Of a stretch of DNA of 64,000 nt, positions 53,982 to 62,864 are shown piece after piece (the stretch's first letter is position 1; each line of letters starts with the position of its first letter). This stretch comes from Paracoccaceae bacterium (GTDB lineage: Bacteria; Pseudomonadota; Alphaproteobacteria; Rhodobacterales; Rhodobacteraceae). The stretch lies in the NCBI GenBank assembly GCA_024742695.1, contig JANSXY010000003.1, positions 1 to 64,000 on the forward strand. The letters run 5' to 3'. The notes beneath the pieces were generated by a model, which saw only the letters and a list, made by a program, of their open reading frames with translations, was not told the origin of the DNA and ran no database searches. The translations under genes and the position numbers were made by a program.

Positions 53982-55637
53982 GTGCAGCAATTGTTTGCCG
54001 TGTGGGAAGGGTTCGATACTCGCCGCAGGATGATCGTCGTGGGCGCGACGGTCGCCATGTTTGCAGCGGTTCTGGCGCTTTCGGGCATGGCCGGGAAACC
54101 GACGATGGGGCTGCTTTATGCCGGCCTCGATCCGTCACGATCGGGCGACGTGATCGCGGCGCTGGACCAGCGCGGTGTCACCTACGAGGTGCGCGGCGAT
54201 TCGATCTACGTGCCGGTGACCGAGCGCGACTCGCTCAGGATGAGCCTGGCGGGCGAGGGACTGCCGGCCAACGGCGGCGCCGGTTACGAACTGCTGGACG
54301 GCCTGTCGGGATTCGGCACCACCTCGCAGATGTTCGATGCCGCATACTGGCGCGCGAAAGAGGGCGAACTGGCCCGCACCATCGTCGCAAGCCCGCATAT
54401 CCGCGAGGCGCGGGTGCATATCGCGGCCGCCTCCGGCCAGCCGTTCCGGCGCGATCAGCGGCCCACAGCCTCGGTCACCGTCACCTCGGCGGCCGGGGTG
54501 CTGACGCCCGCGCAGGGCAAGGCGCTGAAGTACCTCGTCGCCTCGGCCGTGGCCGGGATGCTGCCCGATGACGTGTCGGTGATCGACCGCGAGGGCGGCC
54601 TGGTCATGTCCGGCGACGAAACCGCGCTGCTGACCGGGGCCGACGACCGCGCCGCGGAACTCAAGCGCAACGTCGAACGCCTGCTGGAGGCGCATGTCGG
54701 CTTCGGCAACGCGGTCGTCGAGGTCGCCGTCGACACGGTGACCGAACGCGAGGCGATCGTGGAGCGCCGCTTCGACCCGGAGGGCCGCGTCGCGATCTCG
54801 ACCGAGGTCGAGGAACGCACCAATTCCGCCACCAACAACCGCTCCGGCACCGTGACCGTGGCGTCGAACCTGCCGGCGGGCGATGCCGCCAACGAGGATG
54901 GCAGCCGGTCGCAAAGCCAGGACAGCGAAACCCTGGAACGCACCAACTACGAGGTGTCGGAAACGACGCGCGAGGTCTTGCGCACGCCCGGTTCGGTGCG
55001 CCGGCTGACCGTCGCGGTGCTGGTCGACGGCGTCGAGACGATCGGCGAGGACGGCGCGCCGGTCTGGCAGCCGCGCCCGGAGGAGGAACTGGCGGCGCTG
55101 CGCGATCTCGTCGCCTCCGCCGTCGGCTACGACGAGTCGCGCGGCGACGTGATTACGCTGAAGTCGCTGCCGTTCGAGCCGGTGGCGGAGCAGGGGTCCG
55201 GCCCGGTGCCGGCCTCGATCCTGCCGCCGCTGGAATTCGACATCATGAAGATCATCCAGACCGCGATCCTCGCGCTGGTGGCGCTGGTGCTGGGCCTGTT
55301 CGTGCTGCGCCCGCTGCTGCTGGCCGCGCCCGCGGCGCCGCAGCGCACGACCGCCTCGGCCGCGCCGCCGCCCGCGCTTGGCGACGGGCCGCCGGCCCTG
55401 ACCGGCGAGATCGATGACGGCGATTTCATGCCGGCGATGAATACCGTGTCCGATTTCAACATCGGCGACTCGGGCGGCCTGCCGCAGATGTCGATGGGGA
55501 TGGGCGATTTCGGCGGCATGGGCGGCGGTGACGATGCCGATCCCGTCAACCGGCTCAAGCGGCTGATCGAGGAGCGCCAGGACGAATCGGTCGAGATCCT
55601 GAAGGGCTGGATGCAGGGCGAGGGGGAGAAGGCCTGA
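53982..55637 (+). CDS. fliF: Flagellar MS-ring protein FliF
   Basis: Forms the membrane/supramembrane ring that carries the motor. Landmarks: an N-terminal membrane helix (RRMIVVGATVAMFAAVLALS), YAGLDPSRSGDVIAALDQRG, DSIYVPVTERDSLRMSLAGE, SHIREARVHIA-type sequence, and the C-terminal helix (IIQTAILALVALVLGLFVLR) followed by the cytoplasmic FliG-binding tail (PVNRLKRLIEERQDESVEIL). 551 residues. The GTG 53982 has AAGGAGG six bases in front and is preferred to an upstream TTG at 53913. Confidence 0.96.
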   Translation: MQQLFAVWEGFDTRRRMIVVGATVAMFAAVLALSGMAGKPTMGLLYAGLDPSRSGDVIAALDQRGVTYEVRGDSIYVPVTERDSLRMSLAGEGLPANGGAGYELLDGLSGFGTTSQMFDAAYWRAKEGELARTIVASPHIREARVHIAAASGQPFRRDQRPTASVTVTSAAGVLTPAQGKALKYLVASAVAGMLPDDVSVIDREGGLVMSGDETALLTGADDRAAELKRNVERLLEAHVGFGNAVVEVAVDTVTEREAIVERRFDPEGRVAISTEVEERTNSATNNRSGTVTVASNLPAGDAANEDGSRSQSQDSETLERTNYEVSETTREVLRTPGSVRRLTVAVLVDGVETIGEDGAPVWQPRPEEELAALRDLVASAVGYDESRGDVITLKSLPFEPVAEQGSGPVPASILPPLEFDIMKIIQTAILALVALVLGLFVLRPLLLAAPAAPQRTTASAAPPPALGDGPPALTGEIDDGDFMPAMNTVSDFNIGDSGGLPQMSMGMGDFGGMGGGDDADPVNRLKRLIEERQDESVEILKGWMQGEGEKA

Positions 55638-56233
55638 TGGGTTCCCGGTTCCAGCTCGAGGTTTTCGAACTGCCCGACGTGACGGGCGAGAAGGTCGATT
55701 GTTCGGCCGCCGATTTCGAGGAAATGCGCCTTGCGGCCTTCGAGAAGGGCTACACGGCCGGCTGGGACGATGCCGTCGCGGCGCAGGATGCCGAATCCTC
55801 GAAGCTGCGGACCGACCTGGCCAAGAACCTCGAGGAGCTCGGCTTCACCTACCACGAGGCGCGCCATCATGTGCTGAGCGCGATGCAGCCGCTCTTGCGC
55901 GACATGGTCGCCAAGGTGCTGCCGGCGATCGCGCGCGAGTCCCTGGCGCGGGTCGTGCTGGAGACGGTGATGCCGCTGGCCGAGGAAATGTCCGGCGCCG
56001 CGATCACCGTGGTCGTGAACCCGATCAACCGCCCGGCCGTCGAGGAATTGCTGACGGCCGGCAAATCACTGCCGCTGACCTTCGTCGAGGAACCGAGTCT
56101 CGGGGAAGGTCAGGTCTACCTCCGGATGGGCGAAGCGGAAAGCCGCATCGACCTGGACGGGGTCATAGCCGCGATCGGCGATGCCGTCGCGGGCTTCTTC
56201 GCCATGCAGAACGAGGTGAAAGACGATGGATGA
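55637..56233 (+). CDS. FliH-like flagellar export regulator, 198 aa
   Basis: Probable FliH: a regulator of FliI with a helical N-terminal half (FEEMRLAAFEKGYTAGWDDA, KLRTDLAKNLEELGFTYHEA) and a C-terminal domain (AKVLPAIARESLARVVLETV, then ITVVVNPINRPAVEELLTAG). The Gly-x-Gly stretch GYTAGW replaces the long GxxxG repeat of enteric FliH. The start overlaps the fliF stop (TGATG) and its end overlaps fliN by eight bases. FliH sequences are divergent, so the call leans on context between fliF and fliN. Confidence 0.75.
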   Translation: MGSRFQLEVFELPDVTGEKVDCSAADFEEMRLAAFEKGYTAGWDDAVAAQDAESSKLRTDLAKNLEELGFTYHEARHHVLSAMQPLLRDMVAKVLPAIARESLARVVLETVMPLAEEMSGAAITVVVNPINRPAVEELLTAGKSLPLTFVEEPSLGEGQVYLRMGEAESRIDLDGVIAAIGDAVAGFFAMQNEVKDDG

Positions 56234-56507
56234 CGGCACTCAGACCCCTGGCGGGAGCAACCCGTTCACCCAGGTCCCGGTCGAGATCACGATCTCGGTG
56301 GGCAAGGCCCGGCCGCAGGTGCGCGAACTTCTCAGGCTGAAGCGCGACGCGATCCTGCCGCTCGACCGCAAGGTCGACGACCCGGTGGAGCTTTACGTCG
56401 GCGACAAGCTGATCGCGCGCGGCGAACTGACCGAACTGGACGACGACCAGCCGGGCAAGCTCGGTGTGCGGCTGACCGAAGTGATCGACCTGCAGAACGG
56501 TCTTTGA
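56226..56507 (+). CDS. fliN: Flagellar switch protein FliN
   Basis: A C-ring component. The 93 residues are a single SpoA/surface-presentation domain: VPVEITISVGKARPQVRELL, RDAILPLDRKVDDPVELYV and KLIARGELTELDDD. It lacks the long N-terminal extension of enteric FliN. It overlaps the FliH-like gene and precedes fliP by four bases. The other switch genes, fliM and fliG, were not seen in the window. Confidence 0.92.
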   Translation: MDDGTQTPGGSNPFTQVPVEITISVGKARPQVRELLRLKRDAILPLDRKVDDPVELYVGDKLIARGELTELDDDQPGKLGVRLTEVIDLQNGL

Positions 56508-56511
56508 GACC

Positions 56512-57249
56512 ATGTCCAGAGCCCCCGTTCTGCTGCCGCTTCTCGCGGCGGCCCTGATCCTTGTGTCCGGCGCCGCATCGGCGCAGGAGATCACGCTGTC
56601 GCTGGGCGACGACGCCTCGCTCACCGGCCGCTCGATCCTGCTGATCGCGCTGCTGACGGTGCTGTCGATCGCGCCCGGCCTCGCGATCATGGTCACCTGC
56701 TTTCCGTTCATCGTGACGGTGCTGTCGATCCTGCGGCAGGCGCTGGGGCTGCAGGCCTCGCCGCCGAACATGCTGATCGTCAGCCTCGCGCTTTTCCTGA
56801 CCTGGTACATCATGGAGCCGGTGTTCCTCGAGGCCTGGACCGTCGGGATACAGCCGCTGCTCGACGGCCAGCTGGATATCGAGGCCGCCTTCGCCGCCGG
56901 CATCGAACCGTTCCGCGTCTTCATGGCCGGCCGGGTCGACGAGGGCACCTTCGTGGAACTCGCCTCGCTGCGCCCGAACGTGGAGACCGGCGCGGACATC
57001 GCGCAGGCGCCGCTGTCGGTGCTGGTGCCGTCGTTCCTGCTGTCGGAGGTCGCGCGGGCCTTCGAGATCGGCTTCCTGATCTTCCTGCCGTTCCTGATCA
57101 TCGACCTCGTCGTCTCGGCGGTGCTGATGTCGATGGGGATGATGATGGTGCCGCCGGCGATCGTGGCGCTGCCGTTCAAGCTGGCCTTCTTCGTCGTGGC
57201 CGATGGCTGGGCGCTGATTTCCGGCGCGCTGGTGCGCAGCTACTTCTAG
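56512..57249 (+). CDS. fliP: Flagellar biosynthesis protein FliP
   Basis: An export-gate subunit. A cleavable signal (MSRAPVLLPLLAAALILVSG) precedes the FliP core: LLTVLSIAPGLAIMVTCFPF, VTVLSILRQALGLQASPPNM, SVLVPSFLLSEVARAFEIGF, FLPFLIIDLVVSAVLMSMG and MMMVPPAIVALPFKLAFFV. 245 residues is typical. It ends the plus-strand fliF operon; a hairpin-rich intergenic element follows. Confidence 0.96.
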   Translation: MSRAPVLLPLLAAALILVSGAASAQEITLSLGDDASLTGRSILLIALLTVLSIAPGLAIMVTCFPFIVTVLSILRQALGLQASPPNMLIVSLALFLTWYIMEPVFLEAWTVGIQPLLDGQLDIEAAFAAGIEPFRVFMAGRVDEGTFVELASLRPNVETGADIAQAPLSVLVPSFLLSEVARAFEIGFLIFLPFLIIDLVVSAVLMSMGMMMVPPAIVALPFKLAFFVVADGWALISGALVRSYF

Positions 57250-57260
57250 CCGGGGCGCGC

Positions 57261-57325
57261 GGGGGGCCGGCTGCCCCCCGGCCGCCTGCGGCGGCCCCCC
57301 CCCGCAGATATTTCCGGGCCAAAAT
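57261..57325 (+). repeat. Intergenic hairpin element with ATATTT...CCAAAAT tail, copy 2
   Basis: Two GC hairpins (GGGGGG 57261-57266 with CCCCCC 57274-57279; GGCCGC 57280-57285 with GCGGCC 57291-57296) are followed by a C tract, ATATTT (57308-57313) and CCAAAAT (57319-57325). It shares layout with the element behind dnaN and probably marks the 3' end of the fliP transcript. Confidence 0.5.
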
Positions 57326-57401
57326 CGGCATGGCGATCCGCGCCCGGCTTGCGCCCGGTTCCCGCCCGGCTAGGCTGGCCCGGCATGCCGGGGGAGGGCG
57401 G

Positions 57402-58997
57402 ATGGCCGACTGGGACTATATCATCGTGGGCGCCGGCAGCGCCGGCTGCGTGCTGGCGAACCGGCTGAGCGCCGATCCGGATGTCCGGGTGCTGCTGATC
57501 GAGGCGGGCGGGCGCGACGACTATCCCTGGCTGCATATCCCGATCGGCTATCTCTACTGCATCGGAAATCCGCGCACCGACTGGGGTTACCGCACCGCGG
57601 CCGAGGCCGGGCTGGGCGGGCGCCGCCTGCTGTACCCGCGCGGGCGGGTGCTGGGCGGCTGTTCGGCGATCAACGGCATGCTCTACCTGCGCGGCCAGGC
57701 CGCGGACTACGATCACTGGCGGCAGCTGGGCAATCCCGGCTGGGGCTGGGACGACGTGAAACCGCATTTCCTGAAGTCCGAGGACTACGCGGCCGGCGCG
57801 CCGGGGGACGAGGATCATGGTCGGGGCGGCGAATGGCGGGTGGAGAACCAGCGCCTGCGCTGGGACATTCTCGATGCCTGGGCCGACGCGGCGGTTGCGG
57901 CGGGCATCCCGCGCACCGGCGATTTCAACCGCGGCGACAACGAGGGCGTGGGCTATTTCAAGGTCAACCAGCGCGGCGGCTGGCGGGTATCGACGGCGAA
58001 GGCGTTCCTGCGCCCGGCGCTGGGCCGGCCGAACCTGAAGGTCGAAACCCACGCGCTGGTCGAGCGGGTGCTGATCAAGGCCGGCCGCGCCACCGGCATC
58101 CGGTTCCTGCGCGACGGCGCGGCGGAGGAACCGAGGGCGCGGCGCGGCGTGATCCTGTCGGCCGGGTCGATCGGGTCGGCGCAGATCCTGCAGCTTTCGG
58201 GGATCGGCCCCGGAGCGCTGCTGCAGACCATGGGCATCCCGGTGATCCGCGACGCCGCGGTGGGCGAAAACCTGCAAGACCATCTGCAGATCCGCTGCGC
58301 CTATCGCGTCACCGGGGCGAAGACGCTGAACACGCTGGCCGGCAGCCTTCTGGGCAAGGCGCGGATCGCGGCGGAATACGCCCTGTTCCGTTCCGGCCCG
58401 ATGTCGATGTCGCCAAGCCAGCTGGGCGCCTTCGCCCGCTCGGGCCCCGACGTGGCGACACCCGACCTCGAATACCATGTCCAGCCGCTGAGCCTGGATG
58501 CCTTCGGCGAGCCGCTGCACGATTTCCCGGCGATCACCGCCAGCGTGTGTCACCTGCGACCCGAAAGCCGCGGCCACGTGCGGATCACCGCACCCGATCC
58601 CCGCGTGCATCCCGAGATCGCGCCGAACTACCTGTCCGCACCGGCCGACCGGGCGGTGGCGGCGCGGGCGATCCGGCTGACGCGGCGGATCATGGCGCAG
58701 CCGCCGCTGGCGCGCTTCCGGCCCGAGGAATTCCGCCCCGGCCCCGGCCCGGAAGACGACGTAGCGCTGGCCGAGGCCGCGGGGCGCATCGCCTCGACCA
58801 TCTTCCATCCGGTCGGCACGGTGCGGATGGGCAGCGACGCGGGCGCGGTGGTGGACCCCGAGCTCAGGCTGAGGGGGCTGGACGCGCTGTGGGTGGCCGA
58901 TGCCTCGGTGATGCCGGCGATCACCTCGGGCAATACCAACTCTCCGACGATCATGATCGCCGAAAAGGCGGCCGAGATGATCCGCGCCGCCGGGTGA
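57402..58997 (+). CDS. GMC-family FAD oxidoreductase (choline dehydrogenase-like), 531 aa
   Basis: A flavin-dependent alcohol or aldehyde oxidoreductase. The FAD-binding start (YIIVGAGSAGCVLANRLS), the GMC signature LYPRGRVLGGCSAINGMLY, GVILSAGSIGSAQILQLSGI (signature 2), and the catalytic His469 in HPVGTVRMG with Asn513 in NTNSPTIMIAEKAAEMI, 44 residues later as in choline oxidase, are intact. The substrate could be choline, a polyethylene glycol-like or another alcohol; context does not say. ATG 57402 has GGGGGAGGGCG in front. It has no flagellar role in the family and interrupts the cluster. Confidence 0.92.
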   Translation: MADWDYIIVGAGSAGCVLANRLSADPDVRVLLIEAGGRDDYPWLHIPIGYLYCIGNPRTDWGYRTAAEAGLGGRRLLYPRGRVLGGCSAINGMLYLRGQAADYDHWRQLGNPGWGWDDVKPHFLKSEDYAAGAPGDEDHGRGGEWRVENQRLRWDILDAWADAAVAAGIPRTGDFNRGDNEGVGYFKVNQRGGWRVSTAKAFLRPALGRPNLKVETHALVERVLIKAGRATGIRFLRDGAAEEPRARRGVILSAGSIGSAQILQLSGIGPGALLQTMGIPVIRDAAVGENLQDHLQIRCAYRVTGAKTLNTLAGSLLGKARIAAEYALFRSGPMSMSPSQLGAFARSGPDVATPDLEYHVQPLSLDAFGEPLHDFPAITASVCHLRPESRGHVRITAPDPRVHPEIAPNYLSAPADRAVAARAIRLTRRIMAQPPLARFRPEEFRPGPGPEDDVALAEAAGRIASTIFHPVGTVRMGSDAGAVVDPELRLRGLDALWVADASVMPAITSGNTNSPTIMIAEKAAEMIRAAG

Positions 58998-59016
58998 ATG
59001 CCGACAATTGCAACGG

Positions 59017-59031
59017 TTAAACCCGCGTTAG
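59017..59031. promoter_or_regulatory. CtrA-like site upstream of motB, TTAA-N7-TTAG
   Basis: TTAA 59017-59020 and TTAG 59028-59031 with seven-base spacing, 50 bases before the ATG at 59081. Confidence 0.5.
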
Positions 59032-59080
59032 CCCCGGCCTGCTACCCCTGATCCCGGGTGAAAGAAAACGGGTGTGGTGG

Positions 59081-59932
59081 ATGGGCGCGCGGGACAACGC
59101 GGCACCAATCATCATCAAGCGCAAGAAGGTCGCCGGCGGCGGCGGACACCACGGCGGTGCGTGGAAGGTCGCCTATGCCGACTTCGTGACCGCCATGATG
59201 GCCTTCTTCCTGTTGATGTGGCTGCTGAACGCAACGACCGAGAAGCAGAGAAAGGGCATCGCGGATTACTTCAATCCGACGATCCCGATCAACCGGATCT
59301 CCGGCGGCGGCGAGGGCGCCTTCGGCGGCGACAGCGTGTTTTCAGAGGATACGGTGGCGCAGAACGGCACCGGGGCCTCGAACTTCAAGCCGACGCAGGA
59401 GTTGCAGGCGGTGGGCCAGACCGGCACCCAGTCGATCGACGCCGATTCGAAGCCCGGCCTGGCCGACCAGGATCTGCGCCGGATCGAGGAGGCGCTTCTG
59501 GGCGTCGGCGGCGAATCCATGGTGAGCGAGCAGCTGGCCCGGCACATCGTCACCCGGCTGACCGACGAAGGGCTGATCGTGGAGTTCTTCGATACCGAGG
59601 ACGAGGCGCTGTTCGAGACCGGCACGGCGCGACCGACGCCGATCACCGGCGAACTGGCGAACATGATCACGCGGGTCTTCGAACTGGTCGACAACGAGGT
59701 CGCGATCAACGGCCATATCCGGGCGCTGCCCGAGGTGCTCAAGACCAATCCGTCCTGGGATCTGACGACGGACCGGGCGCTGGCGATGCGCGACCTGATC
59801 GAGCAGGCGGGTTTCCCGCCGCGCCGGGTTCAGCGGGTGACGGGCTTTGCCGATCGCAAGCCGTCTCTGCGCAACCCGATGGCGGTCCGCAACAACCGTA
59901 TCGAGGTGATCCTGCTGCGATCCGACCAGTAA
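59081..59932 (+). CDS. motB: Flagellar motor stator protein MotB
   Basis: The stator subunit that binds peptidoglycan and carries the proton. The N-terminal basic stretch APIIIKRKKVAGGGGHHGG leads into the single helix AYADFVTAMMAFFLLMWLL with the essential Asp34. A flexible linker precedes an OmpA-like peptidoglycan-binding domain (MVSEQLARHIVTRLTDEGLI, VEFFDTEDEALFETGTARPT, VAINGHIRALPEVL, NNRIEVILLRS). ATG 59081 is used; GTG 59072 would add three residues. It is monocistronic here, away from motA on the opposite strand. Confidence 0.95.
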   Translation: MGARDNAAPIIIKRKKVAGGGGHHGGAWKVAYADFVTAMMAFFLLMWLLNATTEKQRKGIADYFNPTIPINRISGGGEGAFGGDSVFSEDTVAQNGTGASNFKPTQELQAVGQTGTQSIDADSKPGLADQDLRRIEEALLGVGGESMVSEQLARHIVTRLTDEGLIVEFFDTEDEALFETGTARPTPITGELANMITRVFELVDNEVAINGHIRALPEVLKTNPSWDLTTDRALAMRDLIEQAGFPPRRVQRVTGFADRKPSLRNPMAVRNNRIEVILLRSDQ

Positions 59933-59955
59933 GGAAATGCCGCGCCTTTTTCGCA

Positions 59956-59970
59956 TTAGGGCAACATTAA
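59956..59970. promoter_or_regulatory. CtrA-like site upstream of flgE, TTAG-N7-TTAA
   Basis: TTAG 59956-59959 and TTAA 59967-59970 with seven-base spacing, 61 bases before the flgE ATG. Confidence 0.5.
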
Positions 59971-60030
59971 GGCGCGGCGGTGCACTCTGCTGTCCAGTGA
60001 CGGACGTCAGCAGCAGAAAGGCGCTATTCC

Positions 60031-61362
60031 ATGTCCATCTCCTCCTCGCTGAACGCTGGCGTGGCTGGCCTGAGTGCCAATGCCACCAAGCTTGCGACCA
60101 TTTCCGACAACATCGCCAACTCGGGCACCTACGGCTACAAGCGCGCCGTGGCCGATTTCGAAAGCTTCGTGGTCAAGGACACGCGCGGCGCGGGCACCTA
60201 TTCCGCCGGCGGCGTGCGCGCCTCGACCGCGCGCCTGATCGAGGAACGCGGGGCGCTGGTCGCCACCTCGAACGCGCTCGATCTCGCGGTCGGCGGCCGC
60301 GGCATGCTGCCGGTCACGCAGTCCGTCGCGCTTGAGGCGCAGTCGGGCGACCTGCCGATGATGATGACCACCACCGGTTCGTTCCGGACCGACTCGGAGG
60401 GCATCCTGCGGACGGAATCGGGCCTCGTGCTTCTGGGCTGGCCGGCCAATGCCGACGGCGAGATCCCGACTTTCCCGCGCGACACGATGGCCGGTCTGGA
60501 ACCCGTGGTGATCAACGCCAACCAGACCGCCGGCGACCCGACCACGCAGATGAACCTCGGCGTCAACCTGCCGGCGACCGAGACCGAGGCCGGCGCCTCG
60601 GGCGACGCGCTGCCGCTGTCGGTCGAATACTTCGGCAACCTCGGCACCTCCGAGACGCTGGACATCACCTTCACGCCGACGGTTCCGGGCTCCGGCTCGT
60701 CGAACGAATGGACGATGGTGATCACCGATTCCGCCACGATCACCGATCCGCTCGGTCTTGGGACCGGGGTGATCGGCGAATACACGCTGGTCTTCGACGA
60801 CACCCGCGGCAACGGCGGCACCCTTGCCTCGGTGACGCCGATCGGCGGCAGCCCGGCCTACGATTCGACCAACGGCAGCCTGACGCTCGACGTCGAGGGC
60901 GGGCCGCTGGACGTGACGATCGGCCGGGTCGGCGACCCGAACGGCCTGACCCAGCTGTCCGACAGCTTCGCGCCGACCTCGATCACCAAGGACGGGTCGC
61001 CGGTGGGTAACCTGACCGCGGTGGAGGTCGACGAGAACGGCTTCGTGACGGCGACCTACGACACCGGGTTCACCCGGCGGATCTACCAGATCCCGCTGGT
61101 CGACGTGCCCAACCCGAACGGCCTGATCGCGCTGAACAACCAGACCTACCAGGTCTCGCCCGACTCGGGGTCGTTCTTCCTGTGGGATGCCGGCGACGGG
61201 CCGACGGGCGCCGTGGTGGGCTATGCCCGCGAAGGCTCCACCACCGACGTGGCGGCGGAACTGACCGCGCTGATCCAGACCCAGCGCGCCTATTCGTCGA
61301 ACGCCAAGGTGATCCAGACCGTCGACGAGATGCTGCAGGAGACCACCAACATCAAGCGGTGA
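60031..61362 (+). CDS. flgE: Flagellar hook protein FlgE
   Basis: The hook subunit. The rod/hook motif LATISDNIANSGTYGYKRAV, the core ATSNALDLAVGGRGMLPVTQ, a long variable middle (Gly/Thr/Asp-rich, about residues 140-340), and the conserved C-terminal ELTALIQTQRAYSSNAKVIQ with TVDEMLQETTNIKR are present. 443 residues is usual for alphaproteobacterial FlgE. The Gly-Met-Leu-Pro segment replaces the more common GFF of related proteins. It starts the operon flgE-flgK-flgL-flgI. Confidence 0.95.
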   Translation: MSISSSLNAGVAGLSANATKLATISDNIANSGTYGYKRAVADFESFVVKDTRGAGTYSAGGVRASTARLIEERGALVATSNALDLAVGGRGMLPVTQSVALEAQSGDLPMMMTTTGSFRTDSEGILRTESGLVLLGWPANADGEIPTFPRDTMAGLEPVVINANQTAGDPTTQMNLGVNLPATETEAGASGDALPLSVEYFGNLGTSETLDITFTPTVPGSGSSNEWTMVITDSATITDPLGLGTGVIGEYTLVFDDTRGNGGTLASVTPIGGSPAYDSTNGSLTLDVEGGPLDVTIGRVGDPNGLTQLSDSFAPTSITKDGSPVGNLTAVEVDENGFVTATYDTGFTRRIYQIPLVDVPNPNGLIALNNQTYQVSPDSGSFFLWDAGDGPTGAVVGYAREGSTTDVAAELTALIQTQRAYSSNAKVIQTVDEMLQETTNIKR

Positions 61363-61404
61363 TCCGGGCGCCCTGCCGCTGCCGGACCTGCCGGAGGCTG
61401 ATCG

Positions 61405-62862
61405 ATGAGCATCACGGCCACCATGAACAATGCCCTGTCCGGCCTCACGGCCGTGTCACGGCAGGCGGACGTGGTTTCGCAAAACGTCTCGAACGCGATG
61501 ACCGACGGCTATGCGCGGCGGCAGGTGAACCTGTCGTCGCAGTCCGTCGGCGGCGACGGTTCGGGCGTGAAGGTCGACAGCGTCACCCGGAACGTCAACA
61601 AGGTCGTCCTGGCCGACCGGCGGCTGGCGGATGCCGAAAGCGGCAACGCCGGGCTGAAGGCCGATCTTTACCAGCAGATCGAGAAGACGCTGGGCACCCC
61701 GGAGGATCCGGGCTCGCTGTCGTCGCGGATCGCGGCGCTGGAATCCGCGTTGGTGGAGGCGGCCAGCCGCCCCGACAGCGAAACCCGGCTGCAGAACGTC
61801 GTGTCCTCGGCCGACGATCTGGCGACGAAGCTCAACCAGGTGACCAGGGTCATCCAGGGCGCGCGGACCGATGCCGACCAGAAGATCGGCCAGCAGGTCG
61901 AACAGCTCAACGAATATCTCGTCGGCGTCGACCGGCTGAACGCCGAAATCCTCGCCGCCCGGTCCTCGGGCCGCGACGCGAACGGGCTGATGGACGAACG
62001 CCAGCGGATGATCGACCGGATCGCCGAGATCGTGCCGGTGCGCGAGGTCGCGCGCCAGAACGACCAGGTGGCGCTGTTCACCACCGGTGGCGCGATCCTT
62101 CTGGAGGGCAACCCGGCCGAGATCGGCTTCACGCCCTCGGGCGTCATCACCGCCGACATGAGCTATGGCGGCGGCGGCATCCTTGGCGGGTTGACGATCA
62201 ACGGCCTGCCGGTTTCGCCCTCCGATTCCGGCGTGCTGGGCGGCGGCACGCTCGGCGCGCTCTTCGCGATCCGCGACGATATCGCGACCGACGTCCAGAC
62301 CCAGGTCGACGCCTTCGCGCGCGACCTTGTCGGGCGGTTCCAGTCCACCACGACCGATCCGACGCTGGGGCCCGGCGACGCGGGGCTGTTCACCGACGGC
62401 TCCGGTGCCTTCGATCCGCTCGACGAGGTCGGGCTGGCCGGGCGTATCAGCCTCAACGCGCTGGTCGATCCCGCGCAAGGCGGCGACCTGTGGCGGCTGC
62501 GCGACGGGCTTGGCGCCGCCGCGCCCGGACCGGTCGGCGATGCCAGCCAGCTCAACCGCCTCGCCGATGCGCTGAGCGCACCGGTCGTGCCGGCCTCGGG
62601 CAGCTTCATCGGCGCGGCGCGGACAAGCTCGGCGCTGGCCGCCGACGTGCTGTCGCAGATTTCCGGCGGCCGGCAGCGCGCCGAGCAGACGGAGGTCTTC
62701 GCCACGACACGGCAGGACGCGCTGACCGAGCTTCAGCTTCAGGACGGCGTCGATACCGACCAGGAGATGCAGATGCTCCTGATCGTCGAACAGGCCTATG
62801 CCGCCAATGCCCGCGTGCTGAAGGCCGCGGACGAACTCATCCAGCAGCTGATCGGATTGTAG
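61405..62862 (+). CDS. flgK: Flagellar hook-associated protein FlgK (HAP1)
   Basis: A hook-filament junction protein. The N-terminal motif ADVVSQNVSNAMTDGYARRQ, ADRRLADAESGNAGLKADLY, the middle ILAARSSGRDANGLMDERQR, and the C-terminal LQLQDGVDTDQEMQMLLIVE with AYAANARVLKAADELIQQLI are the FlgK landmarks. 485 residues is typical. GGAGGCTGATCG precedes ATG 61405. flgL follows two bases after the stop. Confidence 0.94.
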   Translation: MSITATMNNALSGLTAVSRQADVVSQNVSNAMTDGYARRQVNLSSQSVGGDGSGVKVDSVTRNVNKVVLADRRLADAESGNAGLKADLYQQIEKTLGTPEDPGSLSSRIAALESALVEAASRPDSETRLQNVVSSADDLATKLNQVTRVIQGARTDADQKIGQQVEQLNEYLVGVDRLNAEILAARSSGRDANGLMDERQRMIDRIAEIVPVREVARQNDQVALFTTGGAILLEGNPAEIGFTPSGVITADMSYGGGGILGGLTINGLPVSPSDSGVLGGGTLGALFAIRDDIATDVQTQVDAFARDLVGRFQSTTTDPTLGPGDAGLFTDGSGAFDPLDEVGLAGRISLNALVDPAQGGDLWRLRDGLGAAAPGPVGDASQLNRLADALSAPVVPASGSFIGAARTSSALAADVLSQISGGRQRAEQTEVFATTRQDALTELQLQDGVDTDQEMQMLLIVEQAYAANARVLKAADELIQQLIGL

Positions 62863-62864
62863 CC

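Noticed and set aside
61182-62862. Plus-strand frame running across the flgE end and all of flgK before joining flgL
   Set aside because: It is an out-of-frame reading before the true FlgL start at 62865. Its Arg-rich composition contrasts with the flgK frame, which shows clear HAP1 motifs.
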